DNA of 49,558 bases from an uncultured Lentisphaeria bacterium. Lineage in GTDB: Bacteria > Verrucomicrobiota > Lentisphaeria > Victivallales > UBA1829. How positions within the stretch are numbered: the stretch's first letter is position 1; each line of letters opens with the position of its first letter. Where the stretch lies: positions 1 to 49,558 of the forward strand of contig CAJKAR010000035.1 in NCBI GenBank assembly GCA_905197955.1. The letters are read 5' to 3'. A program made the position numbers and the translations under genes. Under the pieces are notes generated by a model that saw only the letters and a program-made list of their open reading frames with translations, made no database searches and was not told where the DNA came from. Below are positions 26,010 to 35,597 of this stretch, one piece after another.

Positions 26010-27743
26010 TCACTCAAAGATCCGGAATTCCAGATCGTCGATATACATGCCGTTCCCTGGCGAGGTCAGAATCAGCAGTCCGTGGCGGGTGTTGTCCGGA
26101 ATGGTTCCTTCCAGAACGAGCTGCTGGTAATGATCGGTGATTGCCGGGGTTTTGAGATCATATTTCAGCGGGCCGTTCCGTGTCCAGTTGATCTGGAGAC
26201 GGGCTTTCCCTTTGGGATCGCGGCTCTTGAAGTAGCCGGAAAGACGGAATTTCCGTCCGCTGACAGCAGGCACTCCTATTGCGATATAATTCTTGGAATC
26301 GTCAAAAATATAGCAGGCCCCTTTTCCGCTCCTGGCATGTTTCCCGGTGAGATCCAGATGAGCTTTTCCCACATAGGTGAAACCTTTTTTGACTTCGAAA
26401 TCGCCGATACCGTTCAGCAGATTGCCCTGGGGGATCTTTTTCGGCGGAATGCGATCGTATCCGGGCAGACCGCGCCAGCGGGGCCAGGCGGGATACTCGA
26501 CACTGTCGCCCGAGGCCTGATTGCCGCTGGCATCCTCCACCAGCGCATAGGCGACAAGCTGATCGTCTTTTCCGATTGCCGGCAGTTCCACGGTCCATTC
26601 CTCTCCCGTTTTCCGCATCTCCTTTTCCTCCCACTTCACTTTGGACTGCGCACGGTATTCGAACGGGATCGGCATGGATTTGTAGATCAGTTTTACGGCT
26701 TTCGGGGCAGGGACTTTGGACGGCTTGAGGGAAAAGAGAAGGGTTCCGTTTTCCTGTTTCCGGACGACCGGCGCAGGAGCCGAGGGCCAGAGCATGGGAT
26801 CGGAAAGCGAGGCTTTGAACCATGCTGTGGAAATGGGTTCTTTTCCGACGAGTCTGTGATTGTCGTTCGGTCGCATCAGGAGGCGTTTGGGTTCCGGCAT
26901 TTCGCGGAAGGTTTTGAGCACGACCGGCATCCAGAAGAAGATGTCATCCGTTCCGGAGAGCAGAAGAACTCTTGCCCGGCTGTTTTTGAGTCCGTGCTTC
27001 GGATCCAGACGTGCCAGCCATTGATCCTGTTCCTGGACGGGACAGAGCGAAAGCGGTCCGAAATACCCACCGAAAAATCCTTTAAGATCGCGGATATATG
27101 CACATCCATATTTGACGACGGCTGCATGAAGTTCCGGTTCCTGTCCCAGCAGCAGTAGCGTGAGATGAGCTCCGGCGGAAGAGCCTACCACCATGAGCTT
27201 GTTCTGATCGACTTCCGGCTGATTCCGCAGGAATTCGAGGGCGCGGCGTGCGAAGAGGACTCCATTCCGGATGCCGTCGGTTTCGACTCCGGCGATCTGC
27301 CATTTTCCGTTTTTCCTGCTTGCCATGTTGCCGGACGCCGAGAATTCGGAGGTCGGCGGTTTGCGCGGGATCTTCCGGTCTTTGCACTCTCCTGCCCAGT
27401 CGATGACGAGACAGGCAAATCCGTTTTTGGCGTAATCGGGATTCGGATCCAGGGTGGTGAGTCCGGCACCGTGAATTTGCAGAACGGCAGGATATTTGCC
27501 CTCTTTTGCCGGACGGGAGTACCAGGCAAAGATTTTGGTCGGTTTCCCGTTGAAATCGGCTCCGCGGAAAGTCACGGCCTGGGTTTTGACACCGTCTTTC
27601 AGTGTTTCCGAGAGAACTTTCTTTTCGAGGGGCAGCTCCTTTGCGTTCGGAACAGCAAAATAGCTTTTCAGATCCGGGGTTGCTTCCACTACTACTGACG
27701 GCAGCAGAAGAATGGCAAGCAGGTGAAAAAATTGATGTTTCAT
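26010..27743 (-). CDS. Exported alpha/beta-hydrolase esterase with C-terminal jelly roll (unit D, second copy)
   Basis: A 577-aa protein with a signal peptide. The alpha/beta hydrolase (about 25-340) resembles acetyl xylan esterases and dienelactone-type hydrolases: oxyanion region PAVLQIHGAG, nucleophile Ser189 in VVGSSAGAH, a probable Asp in LSGTDDIFFW and His in RPNDNHRLVG. A beta-rich linker follows. The last 130 residues look like a CBM4/9-type jelly roll (ARLQINWTRNGP, GMYIDDLEF). It is a tandem paralog of the preceding gene and shares its tail module with both upstream enzymes. AAGGAG lies 4 nt before the ATG. Probably deacylates the unit D glycan in the periplasm or outside the cell. 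Confidence 0.82.
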   Translation of the reverse strand: MKHQFFHLLAILLLPSVVVEATPDLKSYFAVPNAKELPLEKKVLSETLKDGVKTQAVTFRGADFNGKPTKIFAWYSRPAKEGKYPAVLQIHGAGLTTLDPNPDYAKNGFACLVIDWAGECKDRKIPRKPPTSEFSASGNMASRKNGKWQIAGVETDGIRNGVLFARRALEFLRNQPEVDQNKLMVVGSSAGAHLTLLLLGQEPELHAAVVKYGCAYIRDLKGFFGGYFGPLSLCPVQEQDQWLARLDPKHGLKNSRARVLLLSGTDDIFFWMPVVLKTFREMPEPKRLLMRPNDNHRLVGKEPISTAWFKASLSDPMLWPSAPAPVVRKQENGTLLFSLKPSKVPAPKAVKLIYKSMPIPFEYRAQSKVKWEEKEMRKTGEEWTVELPAIGKDDQLVAYALVEDASGNQASGDSVEYPAWPRWRGLPGYDRIPPKKIPQGNLLNGIGDFEVKKGFTYVGKAHLDLTGKHARSGKGACYIFDDSKNYIAIGVPAVSGRKFRLSGYFKSRDPKGKARLQINWTRNGPLKYDLKTPAITDHYQQLVLEGTIPDNTRHGLLILTSPGNGMYIDDLEFRIFE

Positions 27744-27754
27744 AGGACTCCTTG

Positions 27755-29455
27755 TTATTGAATATTATAGTAAAGATCATCGATCCAGATTTCTGCTGTG
27801 TCCAGAGGACGTATTGTCAGATATCCATCCACAGCGTCTTTCGGAATCGGACCGCTGAAAGAGCACTGCCGATAGTGTTGGGAAAGTGGGAAAGTCCTGG
27901 AGGAGAACTTGTTTTTACGATTCGAAAGAGACCATCGGATGGAAATGGCGAGCTTTGCATCCGGAGTTGTGCTTTTTGCCCATACCTTCAGACAGAAATT
28001 CTGTCCGGGGGGCTTCGGGAGGCTCCATGTAGTTAGCCAGGATTTCCCGCCGGTTAGACAGAGAGCGCTTTTCCCGGAATGAGCCTCCTTTCCTCCGGTA
28101 TCCAGACGGGGGCCTCCGCGGAGGTTGAATAGGCGGGGGCCGAGTTCGAAAGAGGGATTGAAAAAGAGATTCCCATCATCCAGATGCTGAATTCCCGGCT
28201 TTCCTCTCCATTTTGGAAAGTCTGGAATTTCGATTGTATCGGAACTGACAGATCGTCCTGCCGTGTCTTCGAGTAGCGCATAGGCGACCGTCTGAGTATC
28301 CCGTGGAGGAGTTCCCAGTTCCGCGGTCCATTGATTCCCGTTTCGGACGGCCTCAATTTTTTTCCAGTTTTTTTTCCACTCGAACAGTCCGCGAGGTTCT
28401 GTTTTATATAGAATCGAGAGCTGTTTAATCGAGTTCCGGCTGACCGGGAGAAGAGTGAATTGCAGTTTGCCGTCTTTCATCCGGACGTTCCGGATGGAAA
28501 CTTCCGGCCATTCCGGAGTCTGTTTCAGAACGCTCTGGAAGTACGCCAGGGGGATTGTTTCATTTCCAACGAGCTGATGATTGTCGTTTGGACGCATCAG
28601 CAGTTTTTTCTCCGACGGGATTCTGCGGAAGGTTTCCAGCACGACCGGCATTGCATAGAAAATGTCATCTGTTCCGGAAAGCATTAGAACGGCGGCTTTG
28701 CATTTTGGAATCAGATTTGCCGCATCGAAGTGAGAGAGCCATTTTTCCTGATAGCCTTTCTGATTTACCATTTTCAGTGGTCCGAAGACCCCAGTGAAAT
28801 AACCGAAGTCAATTCCGCTGATGGCGCCGTATTTGACTGCGACGGCTTTCAGTTCCTTTTCCAGTCCTGTCAGAAGCAGAGTGTGCCATGCCCCTGCGGA
28901 AGCTCCGGAGACCATCAGTTTTCCCCGATCGACCTCCGGACGGCTGCGCAAAAAATCCAGTGCCCGACGGGAAAACATGACCCCGTTCCGCAGATAGTCC
29001 TTTTCCAGATGGAGCGGCTGAAAACCGGGTCCGAATTTCGTCATGCGTCCTTCCGATTCAAAAGCGGACTGTCTGTTTTTCCGTTTTTCCGAAGGTGGAG
29101 CCCAGTCGATGGAAATACAGGCAAATCCATTTTTCGCGTAAAAAATACTTGGATCCGGCGAGAGCTTCTGCAAACCGCTTCCGTGCAGTTGCAGAACCGC
29201 AGGGAAAGGACCTCTGCCGGAGGGGGTGGAATACCATGCGTAAATTTTTGTCGGTTTTCCATTGAACGGAGCTCCGTTCAGATAAAGTTCTGTTGTTTTG
29301 ACTCCGTCTTTGTGTGTTTCAGAGAGAATTTCTATCTTCAGCGGCAGTTCCCGGACGGAAGGAATTGCAAAAAACTGCTCCAGATCCGGGGGCGTTGCCG
29401 ATGCGGAAGAAATAATCAGTGAGACGATGCCTGTCAGAAATCCAGCGATTTTCAT
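27755..29455 (-). CDS. Exported alpha/beta-hydrolase esterase with C-terminal jelly roll (unit D, first copy)
   Basis: A 566-aa protein with signal peptide FLTGIVSLIISSASA. It is the paralog of the next gene throughout: KPTKIYAWYS, FPAVLQLHGSG, nucleophile Ser186 in VSGASAGAW, LSGTDDIFYAMPVV, RPNDNHQLVG, and a C-terminal jelly roll (KLAISIRWSLSN, EIWIDDLYY). Its ATG overlaps the stop of the 1413-aa hydrolase (ATGA), so translation is coupled. The upstream gene would extend in frame if read from an earlier start, but similarity and the signal peptide fix the start at 29455. Two linked esterases with different surfaces may remove different acyl groups or act at different positions. Confidence 0.82.
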   Translation of the reverse strand: MKIAGFLTGIVSLIISSASATPPDLEQFFAIPSVRELPLKIEILSETHKDGVKTTELYLNGAPFNGKPTKIYAWYSTPSGRGPFPAVLQLHGSGLQKLSPDPSIFYAKNGFACISIDWAPPSEKRKNRQSAFESEGRMTKFGPGFQPLHLEKDYLRNGVMFSRRALDFLRSRPEVDRGKLMVSGASAGAWHTLLLTGLEKELKAVAVKYGAISGIDFGYFTGVFGPLKMVNQKGYQEKWLSHFDAANLIPKCKAAVLMLSGTDDIFYAMPVVLETFRRIPSEKKLLMRPNDNHQLVGNETIPLAYFQSVLKQTPEWPEVSIRNVRMKDGKLQFTLLPVSRNSIKQLSILYKTEPRGLFEWKKNWKKIEAVRNGNQWTAELGTPPRDTQTVAYALLEDTAGRSVSSDTIEIPDFPKWRGKPGIQHLDDGNLFFNPSFELGPRLFNLRGGPRLDTGGKEAHSGKSALCLTGGKSWLTTWSLPKPPGQNFCLKVWAKSTTPDAKLAISIRWSLSNRKNKFSSRTFPLSQHYRQCSFSGPIPKDAVDGYLTIRPLDTAEIWIDDLYYNIQ

Positions 29456-32400
29456 GATTTCCCGGATCCTTTTCTGGAATTGTCCTCTGCAGGGACTTCT
29501 CCGAACCAGACTTCGTCCACCCATTCTCCGCCTTTATCGGTTCCGATGATGAGGAAGGCGGAAACGGCATCTGCCGGAGCTTTGGCTTTCAGTTGAAAAC
29601 GTCCCCATTCCGTGGTGAGTTTCGGCTGCGCGAGATCGTAGCGTGAGAGTTTGCCGTCTGCGCGGTTCCAGTTGATCTGGATCCGTCCGCCCTGACCGTC
29701 GCGGATTCCACGGAGATACGCCTGAAGAAGATAAGTCTTCCCTCCTTCGATTTTTGCTCCGCCGAAATAATTGCCCATTTTCGACGCGCCTTTTCCGCTG
29801 AACGCCTCTTTGCCGGAGCCATCCCAGCTCGTCAGCTTTGTCTGCTGGATTTTCCGTTCAAAATCCTGATGATGCAGAACTTTGCCGTTTTCCGGGAGTC
29901 GCACCTGCTTTTCTCCGGAATCTTTCGGTTCCGGGGAGAAGCGGAGATCGCTCAGATTCGAGATTTCCATCCAGAAACCGAATCCGCCGGAACCGGAACC
30001 GACCTTCACAAGAAATTCGTTCCAGCCCTTTTTCAAATTCAGGTCGAGAATGTCTTCTCCACGAACCGGCGTTCCGGTTTTGGTTCGCGCCGCGGTCGGT
30101 TTGACTGCTGTTCTGTTCAGCCACATTTTCGCGGTGTAGTCGACGCCGTAGGAAAGACGGACCTTCCGGTCATCCGGCGAATGGATGTAGGTGACCGCAT
30201 AACGGATAATTCCATCCTTCACCGGTTGTCCGCAGGAGAGATCTGTAAAGGTGTCGAATCCTTTCAGCGGACTCCAGGAGCGGAAATCGTGTGTCCGTTC
30301 CGGCGCAAGAGCCGTTTCCATGGATTGCTTCGGGAATGCTTCGCTGACTTTCCAGCGCATCGGAGGAATCACGGTGTAGACCGGCGTCAGCATGAGATAA
30401 CTGACTGCGACCGATTCCCCCGCCTGCGGAACCAGCTCCAGAATCCCTTCTCCGGCTCGAAACGGAATTGCGGTGGTAAGAAGCACATTCCGAGCGGAGT
30501 TCTCCTTGCCCGAGGAGGAAAGAACCCCAACGACTTTTCCTCCGCTCTTCACCTCGGCACTGCCAAATTTTCCGCCTGATATGAATCCGGCCTGCAGGCG
30601 GTATTCCCCTGTCGCCGGCAGATGAAGTTTGAAACGCAGCGCTTTCCCCGGTTCCGAGAACAGAATTTGTTCGCCGTTCCAGTCGGGTGCAAAATCGGCG
30701 CTTTTCATGAGTCCGGTTCCGCCGGTGGCAAATTGCTTCAGATCCTTTGCCGGAATCGCATCCTGAGGCGTAACCGGCCAGCCGTCATTGTAATAGAACG
30801 GAGGGAGTATCCCTGCCGATTTCAACAGAGGTGCCGCCAGCTCCAGCTCTTTGCGGAAGGTCCAGAATTTCCGAGAGTTCAGATCATTTTCGAGTCTGGA
30901 AAGCAGCTCTTTGACTTTTCCCCGAAGGTTTTGGTCTACATTTGGCAGAGCATTGCGGATTGCCTCTGTCTGCGCTTTGAATTTCCGGAACTCTTCCGGC
31001 GGAATTTCCGAGGAGACCCCCTCCAGGGATACTTCCGCCCGGAATGCCAGAAGTTCGAACGCATTCAGATTCAATTCAAGAGAGCGGTTTTTCAGAGAAT
31101 GCTTCTTCTTTCCGGCAAGCTCGGTCACGGTTCCGTTTCCGGAAAAGCGGAGCACAGTTTTCACGGGGAAGGGCATCAGGTTGACCACATAGAAATCAGA
31201 ACCGGAGGTGCGGACGGCAACCGGTTCCATTCCATCGCTCCGGAGAGTGAATTTCTTCATCGGAATGGCACGGAACTGTTTCAGGAACGGCCGGAGTTCC
31301 GGCTGGCCGACCGTATAGGCGTTTCCGCCGTCGCCGAGCATTTTTGCATCGGTTTTCGCGAGCGCCACGGCAAAGCGTTCAAGAGCTAGCCTGCCCGGAG
31401 GATTGATGACTGCGCTCATCCAGGTTGCACGGGTCCCTTTCGGATAGCCAAGCTGATCCGGAGGAATGACTTTTTCTGTGGCTTCGAAATAGGCTGCTCC
31501 GGAGGTGAATACGGAGATATTCGGATCCGGCGATTCCATTTTTTTCAGGAAATCCGCACGATTGTTCTCGCCGCGGCCACGGCGTCCGTAGGTGCATCCG
31601 TCGGTTATGATGACATTCTCGATCTTGCTGAGAAGTTCCGGATCGACTCCCGCTTCCCGGCTGAATACGCTCGAATGAATCACAAGATCGGGACGGGCTT
31701 CCCGGACAATCTTTGCCAGTTTCGCATAGAGTTCCGCGATTTTCCGGCATCTCCATGTGATCCACTTTTCCCGGTTCTTTTCCGCGAGGAAGCGATAACG
31801 TCTGGCAAATCTGCCCGGATCATTTTCGCTTCCGTCAGGAATCCTGATTCCCGTTTCGCGTTCGAAAAGTTTCACGGTGTAGTCATCGTACCCCCAGGAA
31901 AGATCGTTGAAGTTGACCAGCGCATGATTGTACCAGGTCATGTGGCGCAGAGAGATTCCCTTCAGAGCGGGAGAACTCTTGTAGCGGTTGACAAACTCCG
32001 AGACCATTCCGCAGAGCCATGCCTGATTGCGCGGATGGAGCGGTCCGTACATCGGTGCAAATGTACTGATAAAACCCTCCCGGTTGCGCAGACGGTTCGC
32101 CTGATCCTCGAAAAGCTGAAGTTCACGGGCCTCTGGATGAAAATCGAAAAGCACATTCATTCCGTATTTCTCCGCGGAGAGCAGAATCACTTCCGCCAGA
32201 TCGCGTGTGGCTCCGGTGGCAAACACGTTGTAATGGCTCGGAGAGAGGCCGAACTGATAGACCATGAGGGTCGGATAGAGAGTGGTGCCTCCGATAAAGG
32301 CGATCGTCTGAGCCCAGCGGTCGGCGCCGATGAGCATATCTTCGAGACTTTTCCTTCGGCTGTCGCACCCGTACAGCCCCATGAATCCGCTGCCCTCCTC

Positions 32401-33693
32401 GTACCAGTTGCTGAACGAGCGTTCTGCCGGATCGACTTTTTTCATGGGCGGCAGAACGGAATTTTCAATTCGGTATACACGGATTTTGGAGGCCGCTCCG
32501 CGCTGGCCGTCGCATGCGTTTGCGATAATGAGGCGCGACTGTTTCTCCTTGAACCAGGAAAGAATCGTATGGGTCAGCATGCGGTTGGAGAGCGGATACT
32601 CGTGCCCGGTTTCAACTCCTGCCGCCGCCGGATAACTGGTATCTCCCTGATTGCGCAGAGAGATGGCAAACGTTCGGAAGGAATCATCCGGATAGTCCAC
32701 CTCCACCAGATACGGTTTCTGCGCTTCCGGAACCTCGATTCGATACGCGAACCAGGATGGCTCGTGGGAATTCATATGCGAAAGCCAGCTCACATCGCCT
32801 GTTTCCCGATAGGCGCCGAAGCGCTTTTTCACACATTCCGCTGCTCCTCCGCCAGAATAATCGGGAGCCTGTTTTGCACAGTCGATTTCAAACAGCAGAC
32901 TCTTTTTCAACTCTCCCCCATCCATCCGAAGCGGAGAGGCATCAATTACCGCCATGGAGAAGTCGGGAACCGTATTTGCCGGAAGAGGTTTTCCGTTCAG
33001 AAGCAGCCGGATGTCAAAAATACCCTCTTTTTCCGCCGGAATCCGCAGTTTGCCGGAAAATGCACCCCGGTGTGTTTTCGGCAGTTTTATGGAGACACGG
33101 GAGATTTCTTTCCGCTCCTTCCGATCGGAAACGATCGCCTCCAGAGTGGAATCTTCCGGCATTCCGGCGGAAATGTCGAGCGTGTAGGATTCCCCTTTCC
33201 GGATGATGCCCTCGTTGACAAATCGTTCTCCGGTCACGTTGATCCGTTCCTCCGGACGGGCGGCAGCATCGGCGATGAGGATTTTATCCACTTTCCCAAA
33301 CGGATGGAACCAGTTCCGTTTCTGCAATGTGAGCGTATGTTTGCCTTTCTCAAGATAAAAACTTCCGATTCGCGTTCCGGTTTCTCCGACGGAATAGTGT
33401 CTGCCGTCGATCCAGCTCTCCATCTGGCCGATTCCCGCCGGGACCGAAAACACATACCAGCCGGATTGCGGAACGGTAAAATCATATTCGAATCTGCCCA
33501 GCAGACGGGTTTTGTCATCCGGTTTGATTTTCCCGCTGAGATTTCCTGCTTTTCTGACCAGATCCGCAAATCCGCTCTGCCCTTCAAAACGATCAAACTC
33601 CGCCGCCCTGAGTTCCATCACCGCCGCCGAAGCAACAAGAGGAACCGCCGCCGCGAGTCCTGCACTCAAAACAAGCGAAAACGAAAGATTCAT
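29452..33693 (-). CDS. Large exported multidomain glycosidase-like protein (unit D)
   Basis: A 1413-aa protein. The signal peptide ends near LVASAA. Residues about 28-145 form a beta domain (GWYVFSVPAGIGQMESWIDG). A barrel-like region (about 440-800) contains YGMNVLFDFHPE and DDYTVKLFERETGI, then REKWITWRCRKIAELYAKL, which resemble GHL10-type (YngK-like) putative glycosidases. A helical linker (about 890-945) and two more beta domains follow. The C-terminal jelly roll (about 1275-1400; RIQINWNRADG, GEWVDEVWFG) matches the tails of the two downstream esterases. No catalytic pair could be assigned. AAGGGAG lies 6 nt before the ATG; the gene follows the pseudopilin by 29 nt. Confidence 0.75.
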   Translation of the reverse strand: MNLSFSLVLSAGLAAAVPLVASAAVMELRAAEFDRFEGQSGFADLVRKAGNLSGKIKPDDKTRLLGRFEYDFTVPQSGWYVFSVPAGIGQMESWIDGRHYSVGETGTRIGSFYLEKGKHTLTLQKRNWFHPFGKVDKILIADAAARPEERINVTGERFVNEGIIRKGESYTLDISAGMPEDSTLEAIVSDRKERKEISRVSIKLPKTHRGAFSGKLRIPAEKEGIFDIRLLLNGKPLPANTVPDFSMAVIDASPLRMDGGELKKSLLFEIDCAKQAPDYSGGGAAECVKKRFGAYRETGDVSWLSHMNSHEPSWFAYRIEVPEAQKPYLVEVDYPDDSFRTFAISLRNQGDTSYPAAAGVETGHEYPLSNRMLTHTILSWFKEKQSRLIIANACDGQRGAASKIRVYRIENSVLPPMKKVDPAERSFSNWYEEGSGFMGLYGCDSRRKSLEDMLIGADRWAQTIAFIGGTTLYPTLMVYQFGLSPSHYNVFATGATRDLAEVILLSAEKYGMNVLFDFHPEARELQLFEDQANRLRNREGFISTFAPMYGPLHPRNQAWLCGMVSEFVNRYKSSPALKGISLRHMTWYNHALVNFNDLSWGYDDYTVKLFERETGIRIPDGSENDPGRFARRYRFLAEKNREKWITWRCRKIAELYAKLAKIVREARPDLVIHSSVFSREAGVDPELLSKIENVIITDGCTYGRRGRGENNRADFLKKMESPDPNISVFTSGAAYFEATEKVIPPDQLGYPKGTRATWMSAVINPPGRLALERFAVALAKTDAKMLGDGGNAYTVGQPELRPFLKQFRAIPMKKFTLRSDGMEPVAVRTSGSDFYVVNLMPFPVKTVLRFSGNGTVTELAGKKKHSLKNRSLELNLNAFELLAFRAEVSLEGVSSEIPPEEFRKFKAQTEAIRNALPNVDQNLRGKVKELLSRLENDLNSRKFWTFRKELELAAPLLKSAGILPPFYYNDGWPVTPQDAIPAKDLKQFATGGTGLMKSADFAPDWNGEQILFSEPGKALRFKLHLPATGEYRLQAGFISGGKFGSAEVKSGGKVVGVLSSSGKENSARNVLLTTAIPFRAGEGILELVPQAGESVAVSYLMLTPVYTVIPPMRWKVSEAFPKQSMETALAPERTHDFRSWSPLKGFDTFTDLSCGQPVKDGIIRYAVTYIHSPDDRKVRLSYGVDYTAKMWLNRTAVKPTAARTKTGTPVRGEDILDLNLKKGWNEFLVKVGSGSGGFGFWMEISNLSDLRFSPEPKDSGEKQVRLPENGKVLHHQDFERKIQQTKLTSWDGSGKEAFSGKGASKMGNYFGGAKIEGGKTYLLQAYLRGIRDGQGGRIQINWNRADGKLSRYDLAQPKLTTEWGRFQLKAKAPADAVSAFLIIGTDKGGEWVDEVWFGEVPAEDNSRKGSGKS

Positions 33694-33722
33694 AAAAAAC
33701 TCCCTTGTTGGAAAAACACTGT

Positions 33723-34436
33723 TTATTTTCGAAACGCGCTGAACGGATACAGAATTCCTGCCGGATCAATGAAGCCGTTTTCCGCCCAGAGCCCGTTCCA
33801 TGGGGTTGCTGCTCTGGAAAATGCATCCGTCACGCCGTTGGTTGCATGTCCATCCATCCAGAGAAATGTCGCTTTTCTCTGGTGGCGGAGATAGACAAGA
33901 TAGGTGCTCCAGACCCCCGCGGGGAAATAGCGATATACCGGTTTCCCTTCTCCATTCATCCACGCTCCTTCCGTAAACATGATCGTTGTGGAGGGGGAGG
34001 GAAACGAGGCAATATTGACTCCATCGGAATTGTATCCATCGGTCGGGGCCAGACTGGTTTTCTTTCCTCCTTTTTCCGTCAGCTTTGCTCCGTCGATGGT
34101 CCAGTAGGCGATGCCGAAATCGGGATCCCCCGGACAGCGGCAGATCGCATTCCGGGAACAGTTGGTCTCTTTTTTCCCGTGATACCCTAATTCCCGCAGT
34201 GCATCATGCCAGTTGCCATACGTCCATCCTGCATTGACTCCGACTGGAATCCAGAAAAGAGAATCGTCCGCATACATCAGCATCTGCCTTCCGCACTCCC
34301 TGGCGTTGTTCAGGCAGGAGATGACGTTTGCTTTGTTCCTCGCACTCGTCAGGGCGGGAAGCAGAAGTCCGCAGAGAATCGCAATAATTGCAACAACAAT
34401 TAACAGCTCTATCAGTGTAAAATGGCATCTTTTCAT
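33723..34436 (-). CDS. H-X9-DG type pseudopilin (unit D)
   Basis: A 237-aa pseudopilin with the shortest leader here (MKRCH) before FTLIELLIVVAIIAILCGLL; the residue before Phe is His. VISCLNNARECG keeps the post-helix Cys. The C-terminus carries HQRKATFLWMDG, an exact H-X9-DG. The ATG at 34436 overlaps the LacI stop (ATGA) with AGGAG 11 nt upstream; a GTG two codons earlier has a shorter spacing and is an alternative. Confidence 0.92.
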   Translation of the reverse strand: MKRCHFTLIELLIVVAIIAILCGLLLPALTSARNKANVISCLNNARECGRQMLMYADDSLFWIPVGVNAGWTYGNWHDALRELGYHGKKETNCSRNAICRCPGDPDFGIAYWTIDGAKLTEKGGKKTSLAPTDGYNSDGVNIASFPSPSTTIMFTEGAWMNGEGKPVYRYFPAGVWSTYLVYLRHQRKATFLWMDGHATNGVTDAFSRAATPWNGLWAENGFIDPAGILYPFSAFRK

Positions 34437-35470
34437 TTGCACGATTTCTCCTTTGCTGTTGATTCGCGCACCTGCAGCTGTACAGGGACGCGGATTGTTT
34501 CGATTTTCCGTTCCGGATTTTCCAGACGTTTCAGCAGCAGCTCCGCTGTTTTTGTGCCGATGATTGCCGGATTCTGGCGAATTGTGGTCAGCGCCGGGTT
34601 GAGGTACGGGGAAAACTGCAGGTCGCCAAAACCGACAACACTGATGTCCTCCGGAATTCGCAGTCCGAGCTTTTTCGCCGCATCATAGACATGGAGCGCC
34701 AGGTAGTCCGTAGTTGCAAAAATGGCGGTGGGCGCATCCGGAGCGGAAAGAATTTGTTCCAGCTCCTTCCGCATTTTTTCGTCTGCGTCGTCGTCCGCCC
34801 CGCGGATCGTCAGGTGCGTGATGAAACGATCCTCCAATCTTCCGCCGGACTGCCGGATGGCATCGCGGAAGCCGATGATTCGCGGAACACAGTTGCTCCG
34901 CTCTTCGCCATAGGTGCAGGCTCCGAATCGCCGGTGTCCCAGAGAGATCAGATGATTTCCCGCCTGAAAACCTCCATCGTAATCATCATTGAGCACCGAG
35001 TCCGAGCATACTCCCGGACGAGTCTGTTCGATTGCGACAATCGGCAGGCGAGTCATCTGATTCCGGCAGATTTGCGGGATGTTGAGGTTCTCATCGGAAC
35101 AGCCGATGACCAGCGCATCCACTTTATGCTTCAGAAGACGGCGCAGAGAGTTTTCAGGAGAATCCACGGAATCAATGAAAATCGGCAGATAATCGGCTTG
35201 GATCAGTCGTTTCTGCATGGCTCGTGCGATACCGCCGAAATAGCTGTCGGAAAGAGTCGGAAGGATGATGCCGACACTTTTGGTGGATTCCCCAAACGCT
35301 GCTTTTGCAACGGCATTCGGGGAAAATCCGACCGTTTCCGCAAGTTCCAAAACACGTTTAACTGTTGCCTCCGCAACGCTCTCCGGATTGGAATAAACAT
35401 GCGATACCGTTGCCACAGATACTCCTGCCATCTTAGCGAAAGAGCGCATGGAAATGTAGGATTCAGCCAT
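34433..35470 (-). CDS. LacI-family transcriptional regulator (unit D)
   Basis: A 345-aa regulator. HTH: ISMRSFAKMAGVSVATVSHVY; hinge FSPNAVAKAAFGESTK, again Ala at the intercalating-Leu position. Sensor domain: VGIILPTLSDSYF, IAIEQTRPG-like core, ISVVGFGDLQFSPY, PALTTIRQNP. It probably senses a sugar from the unit D substrate and controls the six-gene operon. Its stop is fused to the pseudopilin start. The promoter and a candidate operator lie within 70 bp upstream. Confidence 0.95.
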   Translation of the reverse strand: MAESYISMRSFAKMAGVSVATVSHVYSNPESVAEATVKRVLELAETVGFSPNAVAKAAFGESTKSVGIILPTLSDSYFGGIARAMQKRLIQADYLPIFIDSVDSPENSLRRLLKHKVDALVIGCSDENLNIPQICRNQMTRLPIVAIEQTRPGVCSDSVLNDDYDGGFQAGNHLISLGHRRFGACTYGEERSNCVPRIIGFRDAIRQSGGRLEDRFITHLTIRGADDDADEKMRKELEQILSAPDAPTAIFATTDYLALHVYDAAKKLGLRIPEDISVVGFGDLQFSPYLNPALTTIRQNPAIIGTKTAELLLKRLENPERKIETIRVPVQLQVRESTAKEKSCK

Positions 35471-35496
35471 TTCAAAGCCTTTTTTTGATCTCGATC

Positions 35497-35508
35497 TAAA
35501 CGTGTTAA
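35497..35508. promoter_or_regulatory. Candidate operator of unit D
   Basis: Minus strand TTAAC-AC-GTTTA, an imperfect palindrome (4 of 5 positions matched per arm) starting 4 bp after the -10 box. A second imperfect palindrome, GATC-TC-GATC with T/A flanks, follows at 35488-35497. Either could be the regulator site. Confidence 0.45.
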
Positions 35509-35512
35509 TATA

Positions 35513-35540
35513 ATTATACTGAATTTTCTGAAAAAGTCAA
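35513..35540 (-). promoter_or_regulatory. Promoter of unit D
   Basis: Minus strand TTGACT (35540-35535), a 16-nt spacer and TATAAT (35518-35513). Confidence 0.72.
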
Positions 35541-35597
35541 TCCCCGAAAATGAATTTCCGGTAATTTTCCCTTTCCCCGATGAGGAAAGCTGGATTT

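Noticed and set aside
31675..33894. Open frame of 739 codons on the + strand opposite the unit D hydrolase
   Set aside because: Antisense shadow, no start signal and no recognisable domain.
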